From Candidatus Woesearchaeota archaeon (lineage in GTDB: Archaea; Nanobdellota; Nanobdellia; Woesearchaeales; WJKR01), in contig WJKR01000061.1 in NCBI GenBank assembly GCA_014729015.1, forward strand, positions 1 to 8,890: a DNA stretch of 8,890 bases, in the 5' to 3' direction. Below are positions 1-5,511 of this stretch, piece after piece. The position numbers and the translations under genes are program-made. The notes under the pieces are model-generated. The model searched no databases and had not been told where the DNA came from. It saw only the letters and a program-made list of their open reading frames with translations. Position 1 is the first letter of the stretch. Every line of letters starts with the position of its first letter.

Positions 1-2043
1 GAGGCTCATGGCCTCGTCGTCGTACACCGCGATCTGGCCGACCACGAACTCGTTGATGACATAGGCGTCACCACTGTCGCCACCGCTGGTAACAACAACT
101 GCGTCCGGGCCGTTGAGGAAGACCAAGAAGTCGGTCTCCTCCTCGGCGTAGTAGACCTTCAGGTAGTCGCCGCTGTTGTCCGTCTCCAACTCGTACCACG
201 TACCAAACGCGCTCATGCCGTACTCGTAGTCGTCGCCGTCATCCGCTACGCCGGAGATGGACGTCGCGTTGCCCCAGCTGACCGCACCGATCTCTAATTG
301 TTTGTCATCGGTGTTGTCGTGCGTGATGGCAAACGTCAACGTGTCCGGAGCGGTGATGTCGTCACCGTCTTCTCCCGCGTCCTCGACGATGGTCAGGTTC
401 GACGCGTTGTCCGTCAGGTCCGTGTCCAGGTTGAGGACCAATCCGCCTTCGTGGATGATGCGGCTCGCGCTCGCTGACGACAGCGTGAAGGTGTCCTCAT
501 CAGGCACTGCATCGACATCGATATTGGTGTCTTCGATCTCATCATTGACCTCGTAGGTCGAGGTCGTGCCGTCGATGAGGTTCTTCAGGTCGACTTCTTT
601 CGGCGACGTCGTGTTGTCCACGTCGCGCACCTCGAAGAAGTATGTGACCCTGTCGCCCGTATCAGCAGCGTCGCTCTCCAAGATGTAGTACTGGCCGTCA
701 TCTATGTTGGTCTGCGCTAAGACGAAGTCGCCGTCTTCACCGTTGGTAATGGTGTTAGTGGTCCCTTCTGCTAGTACTTCGAAGTCGTACTCGTCGCCGT
801 CATTGTTGACGAACGTCACGGTGTAGCCGTCTCCTGCACGCTCGAGCTCCAATGGCGTCCTGCTCGCGATGCTCGGCGAGAGGCTGTCGAAGGAGAGCTC
901 GAAGTCGAACAAGGGGTCTTCGAACGATTGCCCTAACGGAAGCCAGTCCCATTCATCATCGTCGAGCGAGGGGTCCAAGAAGTCGCTCGGAGACACCTTG
1001 AAGTAGATGTCCGTCAAGTCACCGACGTTACCGCCGAGCTTGCCGTAGATGTCCGTGTCGTCCTCGTCGTTCAGCTCGATCTCCTCCCATGACGTTGACG
1101 CGTCCGGGATGATTATCTTGCTGCTGCCGACGAAGATGCTCACGCTGATGGTGTCCTCGCCGATGTTGCTGATGAAGACGTCGCTGATGTACAGGTCGAG
1201 ACCTGCCATGGTGCGGCTGTCGCCCTGTTCCAATGTCTTAGTGGTCGTCCCGTCGCCGGTGACGCGCACGATGGCCGTGCTGTCGTCGGTGTTACCGCCG
1301 AGAATCTCGATGGTATACTCCTCGCCGTCCACTTGGACCGTGACCGGCTCATCCTGCGACGCGGTGACCGTCTGGTCAGATCCGAAGAGGACGAAGTCCT
1401 CGCCGTTCTCGTTGTCCGGGTCGAACGTGTACGTCTTGCCGAACATCTCGATGGTCTCCGAGTCGTCGAGCTCCGTGGCGTTCACGTTGTCCTTGAAGTC
1501 CACGTGGAACTCGATGTAATCAGTTCCTGACGGGTTCAAGTCCAGGTAGAATATGGGGTCGTCGCTGTAGTCGTTGTTCATTGCGTAGCCGACGGTCGCG
1601 TTCAGGAGCGCGACAGCCTGCTCGTAGTCGTACTCCGTGCCGTCATCGTCTTCGACGATGCCGTCTGCCAACAGGTCCGGGAACTCTGTCTCAGACCAAT
1701 CGTTGTCGTTGAAGGACGCGATGTCGTCACCTAGGTGGACATCTTCAGAACTGTCCTTGATCTGCACGCCGCCGCTAACGCTGACCGACGTCGTCGATCC
1801 GCTCGCTTCGACTGGTGTCACCGCTGCTGCTTGCAGGCTTGCTGCGATGTCGATCGCGCCAATAACGTCGGCCACTTCGGCTGCTTGACCGATGACGAGC
1901 TTACCGCCGAACACGCCGTTCTCCACGAACGGTTCTGGGTAGTCTGCCAGGTCGTACGCCATAGCGCCCATGATCGTCGCAGTCACCATAGTGGTGCCCG
2001 CGGCGAGTGCCGCTATTCGCTTAACCGCTTTCTTTACGTTCAT
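1..2043 (-). CDS. S-layer glycoprotein, N-terminal 681 residues (C-terminus beyond left edge)
   Basis: An open frame of 681 codons without a stop runs from ATG at 2043 to the window edge. It would form the proteinaceous surface lattice outside the membrane. The N-terminus has a Sec signal peptide: basic residues K4, K5, K8, R9, a hydrophobic stretch to about residue 29, and a likely cut after AMA before YDLADYPEPF. Residues 62-71 read GAIDIAASLQ, a block typical of archaeal S-layer proteins of the Methanocaldococcus/Thermococcus type (ADYP...F near the start, then ADVIGAIDIA). The rest is Asp/Glu/Thr/Ser-rich and beta-like, for example FGKTYTF at about 201-207. N-glycosylation sequons occur at N148, N188, N477, N546, N549 and N592. 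The start is fixed by a strong Shine-Dalgarno (GGAGGTG) five bases upstream. It is read leftwards from its own promoter. The S-layer family call is firm. The lattice role is known from the family, and the C-terminal part cannot be judged. Confidence 0.9.
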   Translation of the reverse strand, partial: MNVKKAVKRIAALAAGTTMVTATIMGAMAYDLADYPEPFVENGVFGGKLVIGQAAEVADVIGAIDIAASLQAAAVTPVEASGSTTSVSVSGGVQIKDSSEDVHLGDDIASFNDNDWSETEFPDLLADGIVEDDDGTEYDYEQAVALLNATVGYAMNNDYSDDPIFYLDLNPSGTDYIEFHVDFKDNVNATELDDSETIEMFGKTYTFDPDNENGEDFVLFGSDQTVTASQDEPVTVQVDGEEYTIEILGGNTDDSTAIVRVTGDGTTTKTLEQGDSRTMAGLDLYISDVFISNIGEDTISVSIFVGSSKIIIPDASTSWEEIELNDEDDTDIYGKLGGNVGDLTDIYFKVSPSDFLDPSLDDDEWDWLPLGQSFEDPLFDFELSFDSLSPSIASRTPLELERAGDGYTVTFVNNDGDEYDFEVLAEGTTNTITNGEDGDFVLAQTNIDDGQYYILESDAADTGDRVTYFFEVRDVDNTTSPKEVDLKNLIDGTTSTYEVNDEIEDTNIDVDAVPDEDTFTLSSASASRIIHEGGLVLNLDTDLTDNASNLTIVEDAGEDGDDITAPDTLTFAITHDNTDDKQLEIGAVSWGNATSISGVADDGDDYEYGMSAFGTWYELETDNSGDYLKVYYAEEETDFLVFLNGPDAVVVTSGGDSGDAYVINEFVVGQIAVYDDEAMSL

Positions 2044-2048
2044 ACAAA

Positions 2049-2055
2049 CACCTCC
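2049..2055 (-). promoter_or_regulatory. Shine-Dalgarno of the S-layer gene
   Basis: The minus strand reads GGAGGTG with a five-base spacer before ATG at 2043. This is a near-perfect match to the archaeal 16S anti-SD and the strongest ribosome binding site in the window. Most other genes here look leaderless, so the S-layer mRNA is unusual in having a long leader with a strong SD, as expected for a very highly expressed protein. Confidence 0.85.
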
Positions 2056-2168
2056 GTGTTTCACTCTGTGCGATTATGCACATCGTTGACTGCCATATGC
2101 TCTTGACGTACGCGCAGTTTGCGCTAATGGTTATCTTCTGCGAGGCAACCATTAATTTAAGCCTGCAC

Positions 2169-2209
2169 ACACATCTCACATGACAGTCGCTTTGGTGAGC
2201 GAGATGTGT
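2169..2209. repeat. Inverted repeat in the S-layer leader/promoter region
   Basis: The arms ACACATCTC (2169-2177) and GAGATGTGT (2201-2209) are perfect 9-base reverse complements around a 23-base loop. A second overlapping pair, ATGACA (2180-2185) and TGTCAT (2207-2212), uses part of the right arm, so the two foldings exclude each other. The repeat lies just downstream of the S-layer TATA box, around the predicted transcription start. It could be an operator or a 5'-leader RNA structure. No function is established. Confidence 0.5.
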
Positions 2210-2217
2210 CATTACTT

Positions 2218-2233
2218 GTTTATAAACTTTTCG
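2218..2233 (-). promoter_or_regulatory. BRE/TATA promoter of the S-layer gene
   Basis: The minus strand reads CGAAAA followed by GTTTATAAAC, a BRE-like purine stretch and a consensus archaeal TATA box. Initiation about 25 bases downstream (near 2195) would give a leader of about 150 nt. A weaker TATA-like element, TTAAATTA at about 2152-2159, is closer to the gene and would give a leader of about 85 nt. Which one is used cannot be decided from sequence. Confidence 0.6.
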
Positions 2234-2250
2234 TCGGGCATTTTTCAGGG

Positions 2251-2282
2251 AAAAAAGCGAGTGGGGAAACACGGTTCCTCAC
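2251..2282 (-). terminator. Possible hairpin plus T-run terminator downstream of tRNA-Leu
   Basis: On the minus strand, GTGAGGAA and TTCCCCAC (2275-2282 and 2261-2268) can pair over eight bases with one G-U around a six-base loop. TCGC and six T (2251-2256) follow. This is the first T-run after the tRNA gene in its direction of transcription, and it sits just before the S-layer promoter, so it could insulate the two. Archaeal termination mainly needs the T-run; the hairpin is an extra. The tRNA 3' end is about 130 bases away. Confidence 0.4.
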
Positions 2283-2413
2283 TGTGGAATTCGCGGACTT
2301 GAGGCAGTTACTATCATGAGGAAACAACACTTTCTTTTTTTAAGTTTTTCTGGGTTTTCGGCCAGGTCTTCTTTTAAACAAGGGTGTTGTGGCGACACTG
2401 CGCCCCACCCCGC
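2283..2413. other. Spacer between the terminator-like hairpin and tRNA-Leu
   Basis: No gene is supported here. The plus strand is T-rich (T7 at 2335-2341 and more T-tracts to 2358) and the minus strand correspondingly A-rich. Two weak minus-strand TATA-like elements occur (GTTTAAAAG at about 2372-2380 and ACTTAAAAA at about 2338-2346). The whole gene-free stretch from 2044 to 2413 holds the S-layer leader and promoter, the inverted repeat, the possible terminator and this spacer. Confidence 0.4.
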
Positions 2414-2497
2414 TGCGGGGAGGAGGATTCGAACCCCCGAAAGCACTCAGCCACTGGCTCCTAAGGCCAGCCCGTTTGACCGCTCCGGCATCCCCGC
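2414..2497 (-). tRNA. tRNA-Leu, anticodon TAG
   Basis: The minus strand folds as an 84-nt class II tRNA. Acceptor GCGGGGA (2491-2497) pairs with TCCCCGC (2415-2421), with discriminator A at 2414. Anticodon stem CTGGC/GCCAG encloses loop CTTAGGA, placing anticodon TAG at 2461-2463, which reads CUA and other CUN leucine codons. A long variable arm (TGGCTGAGTGCTTTCG) is typical of tRNA-Leu. The T-arm reads GGGGG-TTCGAAT-CCTCC with one G-U pair. CCA is not encoded (GCG follows the discriminator), so it must be added after transcription. No intron is seen. Confidence 0.95.
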
Positions 2498-2520
2498 GCG
2501 TGTTCAGTAAAAGGTGGCAT

Positions 2521-2530
2521 ACTATTTAAG
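2521..2530 (-). promoter_or_regulatory. TATA box of tRNA-Leu
   Basis: The minus strand reads CTTAAATAGT centred about 29 bases upstream of the mature tRNA 5' end. This is the expected position for an archaeal promoter that starts at or very near the tRNA. Confidence 0.55.
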
Positions 2531-2564
2531 AGGATTATGTTTTTGCCGCAACACCCGAGAAGTA

Positions 2565-2729
2565 TTATTTCTTCTGCCACGCGTAGCTTCGCCGCTTCGG
2601 GGAGGCGCCGTAACCGCAGCTGCTGCACTGCTTCTTCCGGACGTGGTACGTGTTCTTCCCGCACCTGCGGCAGCGTATGTGCGTCTTCTTCCCTGACTTC
2701 TTGCCCATGCTGGGCGTCCCTTTGCTCAT
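2565..2729 (-). CDS. rpl37e: 50S ribosomal protein L37e
   Basis: A 54-residue zinc-binding protein of the large ribosomal subunit, read leftwards from ATG at 2729. The N-terminus MSKGTPSMGKK, the block GKKTHIRCRRCGK and the second knuckle CSSCGYG are the L37e signature. The four zinc ligands are C20, C23, C35 and C38. The C-terminal KRRSYAW also matches the family, and the length is normal for archaeal L37e. The gene starts seven bases after the lsm stop, with no convincing Shine-Dalgarno, so translation is probably coupled to lsm. An lsm-L37e pair is a common archaeal arrangement. Confidence 0.95.
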   Translation of the reverse strand: MSKGTPSMGKKSGKKTHIRCRRCGKNTYHVRKKQCSSCGYGASPKRRSYAWQKK

Positions 2730-2736
2730 GGCCGAA

Positions 2737-2961
2737 TCACTGTGGCGAGACTATAGTAATAGTGTCCCCTCTGATGAAGACCGTGCCTAATTTGCGGGTC
2801 ACTTCGCCGTCGACCCGTTCTTCCGCTTGTTCGAGGACGATGTTGATGTGGATGTCGAAGGCTATCAGGTTGCCGAGGTATTGTCGGCCGTTCTTGAGTT
2901 CGACAATGACCCGCTTGTTGCGTGCCTTGTTGAGTGCGTCTAGTGGTCGTGCTGGTTCCAT
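2737..2961 (-). CDS. Archaeal Lsm (Sm-like) RNA-binding protein
   Basis: A 74-residue Sm-fold protein, expected to form a ring (usually a heptamer) that binds U-rich RNA and takes part in RNA processing and turnover. The Sm1 motif spans about residues 17-43 (RVIVELKNGR...G30...D36-I-H-I-N40) and the Sm2 motif about 59-70 (GTVFIRGDTITI, with R64-G65 as the RNA-contact pair). Length is typical for archaeal Lsm. The start at 2961 (MEPARPLDAL) matches the usual N-terminal helix and has an AGGTGA Shine-Dalgarno about seven bases upstream. It is the first gene of the lsm-rpl37e operon and is transcribed divergently from rps8e. Confidence 0.95.
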   Translation of the reverse strand: MEPARPLDALNKARNKRVIVELKNGRQYLGNLIAFDIHINIVLEQAEERVDGEVTRKLGTVFIRGDTITIVSPQ

Positions 2962-3016
2962 GGTGCGTTCACCTGTGCTGAGGAGTTCACCCCTCGCAGT
3001 GTCGGATTGCAGAGTG

Positions 3017-3032
3017 GTTTATAAAGTTTATG
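3017..3032 (-). promoter_or_regulatory. TATA/BRE promoter of lsm-rpl37e
   Basis: The minus strand reads CATAAA then CTTTATAAAC. Initiation about 25 bases downstream (near 2995) would leave a leader of about 35 nt containing the AGGTGA Shine-Dalgarno at 2970-2975. It lies back to back with the rps8e promoter in a 123-base divergent spacer. Confidence 0.6.
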
Positions 3033-3053
3033 GCGTACCGACGCACCGCAACG

Positions 3054-3062
3054 TTTTTAAAA
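3054..3062 (+). promoter_or_regulatory. TATA box of rps8e
   Basis: TTTTTAAAA is centred about 27 bases upstream of ATG at 3085. Transcription should therefore start at or within a few bases of the ATG, giving a leaderless mRNA. This argues against the upstream in-frame TTG at 3067 as the start. Confidence 0.6.
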
Positions 3063-3084
3063 GGTCTTGTATTTGCAGAGGGTT

Positions 3085-3465
3085 ATGGTCATTGTCCAGA
3101 AACGGTCGTTGCGCAAGCCTTCGGGCGCACGGTACAAGGTGCCGCCGACGAAGCGGTTGCATCAGCGGGGCAGCACGCCTGCGCGAACGAGCATCGGCGG
3201 CCGCCGGGTGGTGTTGAAGCGCGTGGCTGGCGGGCGTCATAAGAACCGGTTGTTGGCCGGTGAGCGAGTGAACGTGCTGGATGCGGCGAAGAAGAAGCAT
3301 AGCGTCGCGAAGATTAAGCGCGTGGCTGATAATCCTGCGAACCGGCACTTCGTGCGGCGTAACATCATCACGAAGGGTGCGGTGGTGGAGACTGATCTAG
3401 GCAGGGTGAAAATCACGAACAGGCCTGGTCAGGAAGGGTCATTACAAGGAATCCTTGTAAAATAA
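3085..3465 (+). CDS. rps8e: 30S ribosomal protein S8e
   Basis: A 126-residue basic protein of the small ribosomal subunit. The N-terminal RSLRKPSGARY (7-17) is the S8e opening motif (R-S-x-R-K-P-[TS]-G). The middle has GGRHKNRLLAGERVNVLD (49-66). The C-terminal block NPANRHFVRRNIITKGA (83-99) followed by TNRPGQEG (111-118) is the strongest family signature. Length matches archaeal S8e of about 125-130 residues. The ATG start at 3085 was chosen over the in-frame TTG at 3067 because the TATA box sits about 27 bases upstream of this ATG and the family motif begins soon after. It is read as a single gene. The next gene has its own promoter. Confidence 0.95.
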   Translation: MVIVQKRSLRKPSGARYKVPPTKRLHQRGSTPARTSIGGRRVVLKRVAGGRHKNRLLAGERVNVLDAAKKKHSVAKIKRVADNPANRHFVRRNIITKGAVVETDLGRVKITNRPGQEGSLQGILVK

Positions 3466-3493
3466 CTACTTCTTAGTAATAAAAATAGAAATG

Positions 3494-3501
3494 TTTATAT
3501 A
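3494..3501 (+). promoter_or_regulatory. TATA box of the unknown gene at 3525
   Basis: TTTATATA is centred about 27 bases upstream of ATG at 3525, with an A-rich GAAATG stretch before it where a BRE would lie. This predicts a leaderless transcript and supports both the start codon and the reality of the gene. Confidence 0.6.
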
Positions 3502-3524
3502 GTAGCGACACCAATACCATACCT

Positions 3525-4220
3525 ATGCAAGAAGACGACAGAGCCCAAGAAATGGCCGAACACCTCATCAAGAAGCTCGAACAAGGAAACCAACGATTCA
3601 GATACGCGAAGAGCACACCGGCAAGCAGGCGAAAACGATTCGGCAAAGCAATCATCGACAAGGACAGCCACTACCTCCACGGCGACGACGGCATCATCCT
3701 GCTCCTACCAAAAAAAATCACGAACAGCACGCCCCACTTCAAGTTCGACAAGCTCTACGCCTTCGCCCGCAGCAAGACAGACGCAAACCTCCTCCCCATA
3801 TTCTATAAGGACGGCAAGAACTTCTTCAGAAGCCCATTCAACGAAGAACTCCCCCTAAAGCACCCTTCCAAAAGAAAATCGCTCGACCACTACACCCCAG
3901 AAAAGAAGAGAAAGACCATCCTGTTGAGCCCCGAAGAAATACGGGCGATGCGAAGCAGAAACAGCATCACCTACTTCCAACCACAAAGCGAACGACTAGA
4001 AAAGATGATCAAGACATACGACTTCAAACCAGCAGTGTTCGACTACCAAGGCAACCCCAAAATGGAAGCCCTCGGCAAACCCCAAGCAGACTCCAAAAAG
4101 ACGTACCAATGGGCACGAGAGCACGAGAAAACAGGCGCGCTCGTCCTCTACCAAAACAAATTGTTAAGTATCGACAGCACAGTACAAACTAGCGCCAGCC
4201 ACCCATTTCTCGCGCGATAA
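3525..4220 (+). CDS. Unrecognised soluble basic protein, 231 aa
   Basis: I do not recognise the family. The protein is rich in Lys and Arg, has no cysteine, no signal peptide and no membrane segment, so it is probably cytoplasmic. It opens with an acidic then basic helix (QEDDRAQEMAEHLIKKLEQ). Basic clusters follow at RRKRFGK (35-41), PSKRKS (114-119) and EKKRKT (126-131). A hydrophobic core DDGIILLLPKK is at 54-64, and a mixed segment SERLEKMIKTYDFKPAVFDYQG lies at about 155-176. Basic patches allow nucleic-acid or ribosome binding, but that is inference. It is real because it has a well-spaced TATA box, a full-length open frame and C-ending codons. It is a stand-alone unit between rps8e and the LspA operon. 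Its DNA is less GC-rich than its neighbours, with many A-ending codons (CGA, CAA, CCA, GAA), which may mean a different origin or weaker codon selection. Confidence 0.75.
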   Translation: MQEDDRAQEMAEHLIKKLEQGNQRFRYAKSTPASRRKRFGKAIIDKDSHYLHGDDGIILLLPKKITNSTPHFKFDKLYAFARSKTDANLLPIFYKDGKNFFRSPFNEELPLKHPSKRKSLDHYTPEKKRKTILLSPEEIRAMRSRNSITYFQPQSERLEKMIKTYDFKPAVFDYQGNPKMEALGKPQADSKKTYQWAREHEKTGALVLYQNKLLSIDSTVQTSASHPFLAR

Positions 4221-4226
4221 CAAAGC

Positions 4227-4234
4227 TTTTATAT
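4227..4234 (+). promoter_or_regulatory. TATA box of the LspA operon
   Basis: TTTTATAT lies about 40 bases before ATG at 4270. A start about 25-28 bases downstream, near 4256-4260, leaves a leader of roughly 10-14 nt. That leader would contain an earlier ATG at 4262 that opens a seven-codon frame (MQPCNCH, stop at 4283-4285) overlapping the true start out of frame. Confidence 0.5.
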
Positions 4235-4269
4235 GAGCCGCGCAGTAGAAGACAAAAAGAGATGCAACC

Positions 4270-5058
4270 ATGCAACTGCCATTGATCGTCGGCATCATCA
4301 TCCTCATCATAGCACTGAGCATCATCTTCAAGTTCATGAAAGGCGCGCTACGCATCATCATCTCATTGCTGAGCGTCCTGTTCGTCATCGTCGCCGCCCT
4401 CGCAGTCATCATCTACATCGACGCACGGGCAGCGAACGACCTCATGCGCAACGGGACCAAGACCATGCTCTACCTCGCGGACGACGACGTCCTCGCAGGC
4501 GCGACCATCACGAGCGGCGGCCTCATCATCGAAGGGGAAAGCGCACTGCCCGAAAACATCATCGCCCTCGACGCGGACACGCGCACCGGCTACGAAGCCA
4601 TCATCACAGGCGAGCAGGCACCGGAGGACGAGCTCATCATCGTCATCACCGAACCAGTGCTCGCAGACCAAGCGACGCTCACGCTCAACGACGACATCAC
4701 CATCCCAAAGACGGTGTTCGACGACGTCATGCGCAGCGACGAGCCCCGGCAGGCCATCATCGACGAAGCACTCAGAGAAAGAGGCGTGCCAGCAGCAGGA
4801 GCGGAAACAGCGGCCGCAGAAGTGGACGACCAACTCGGCGAGTTCACCGACGACGAGCTCAAGGCGGCGTTGTTCCTCATGGCGTTCGGCCGAGTCATGG
4901 AAGGCAAAGAACCCACCTACATGGTGGAGCGGCTGCAACGGGAAGAAATCCTACTCCGGCCGCGCTTCCTCACCATAAAGCTACTCAAACACATACCTGA
5001 CAAGCTCCTCGAGCAAGCATTGAACAAGACCATGATCATACCCCAGAGGGAAGCATGA
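4270..5058 (+). CDS. Unrecognised membrane-anchored protein with two N-terminal TM helices, 262 aa
   Basis: I do not recognise the family. Two hydrophobic helices (about 4-20 and 27-50) are joined by a short basic loop (KFMKGALR, 21-28). By the positive-inside rule this places the hairpin loop in the cytoplasm and the roughly 210-residue C-terminal domain outside. That domain is acidic and Ile/Ala/Asp-rich, with a repeated short-strand look (GATITSGGLIIEGE at 77-90, EDELIIVITEP at 119-129). A helical end holds GEFTDDELKAALFLMAFGRVMEG (190-212) and PRFLTIKLLKHIPDKLLEQALNK (231-253). It is the first gene of a tight three-gene unit ending in lspA, its stop directly abutting the next ATG. The start at 4270 opens straight into TM1. 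A role in envelope assembly or protein export is suggested only by the company of LspA. Confidence 0.8.
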   Translation: MQLPLIVGIIILIIALSIIFKFMKGALRIIISLLSVLFVIVAALAVIIYIDARAANDLMRNGTKTMLYLADDDVLAGATITSGGLIIEGESALPENIIALDADTRTGYEAIITGEQAPEDELIIVITEPVLADQATLTLNDDITIPKTVFDDVMRSDEPRQAIIDEALRERGVPAAGAETAAAEVDDQLGEFTDDELKAALFLMAFGRVMEGKEPTYMVERLQREEILLRPRFLTIKLLKHIPDKLLEQALNKTMIIPQREA

Positions 5059-5508
5059 ATGGGATTCTTCGGAAATAAGAAAGACAAGGAAGACGACCCC
5101 CTAGGAGTCGACGCGGCGGACAAGGATTCAGGCCTGGACCTACCGAGCGACCACGGCAGCAACCCGTCCGACGACCCATTCAGCGCGCCGCCGCCAGGAG
5201 CCGCGCCGCCAGGACAACCCGGCATGCCAAGTGGCGAACAACACCGGCTGGACTACACAAACCCCGACCTGAACGCGGCGACCGGGATGCCGAAGCCGCG
5301 AGAACGGCATGACGAGCAGCCCATGACGGCCGCACCGCAGCAACAACCAGGCAGCGGGGTGGAGAAAGACCTCCAAGTCATCATCGCCAAGCTGGACGGC
5401 CTGAAATCAGAGATGGACAGCCTCCACCAACGCGTGCAACGCATCGAGCGCATCGCCGTGGCGGACGAAGAGAAGTCGCAGAAGCAACGGCTGTACGGCC
5501 GGTGGTAG
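5059..5508 (+). CDS. Disordered plus coiled-coil small protein, 149 aa
   Basis: A hydrophilic protein of unknown function. Residues 1-100 are low complexity and likely disordered: MGFFGNKKDKEDD at the start, then Asp/Ser-rich and Pro/Gly/Ala-rich stretches (APPPGAAPPGQPGMP at 43-57). Residues 101-135 form a short amphipathic coiled coil with hydrophobic positions L105, I109, L112, L115, M119, L122, V126 and I129. It ends KQRLYGRW. There is no TM segment or signal peptide. ATG follows immediately after the stop of the upstream membrane protein, with AGAGGG eight bases before it, so the two are translated from one mRNA. The coiled coil would suit oligomerisation or docking on a partner, perhaps the cytoplasmic side of the membrane. 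I recall proteins of this layout in DPANN genomes but cannot name a family. Confidence 0.8.
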   Translation: MGFFGNKKDKEDDPLGVDAADKDSGLDLPSDHGSNPSDDPFSAPPPGAAPPGQPGMPSGEQHRLDYTNPDLNAATGMPKPRERHDEQPMTAAPQQQPGSGVEKDLQVIIAKLDGLKSEMDSLHQRVQRIERIAVADEEKSQKQRLYGRW

Positions 5509-5511
5509 GCC

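Noticed and set aside
257..1888. Several plus-strand Ser/Val-rich frames
   Set aside because: All are antisense to the S-layer gene. Ser/Val richness is the complement of its Asp/Thr codons.
2021..2272. 83-codon minus-strand frame overlapping the S-layer start
   Set aside because: It covers the S-layer promoter, SD and inverted repeat, and the protein has no recognisable features.
2243..2317. Possible C/D box small RNA on the minus strand
   Set aside because: An ATGATAG-like box and a CTGA are present, but the C box is imperfect, the boxes are about 70 bases apart and no convincing D'/C' pair lies between them.
2316..2510. 64-codon plus-strand frame
   Set aside because: It runs through the tRNA-Leu gene on the opposite strand.
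3067..3084. Upstream TTG start for rps8e
   Set aside because: It lies inside the expected promoter-to-start interval after the TATA box at 3054-3062 and would not be on the predicted mRNA.
4363..4938. 191-codon minus-strand frame
   Set aside because: Antisense shadow of the 4270 gene. Composition is odd (Asp/His/Val runs) and there is no promoter.
4233..5000. Long plus-strand open frame, His/Arg-rich
   Set aside because: It is the +2 shadow of the two-TM protein gene at 4270. The His/Arg repetition comes from frame-shifted ATC/GAC codons, and it has no hydrophobic core or family motif.
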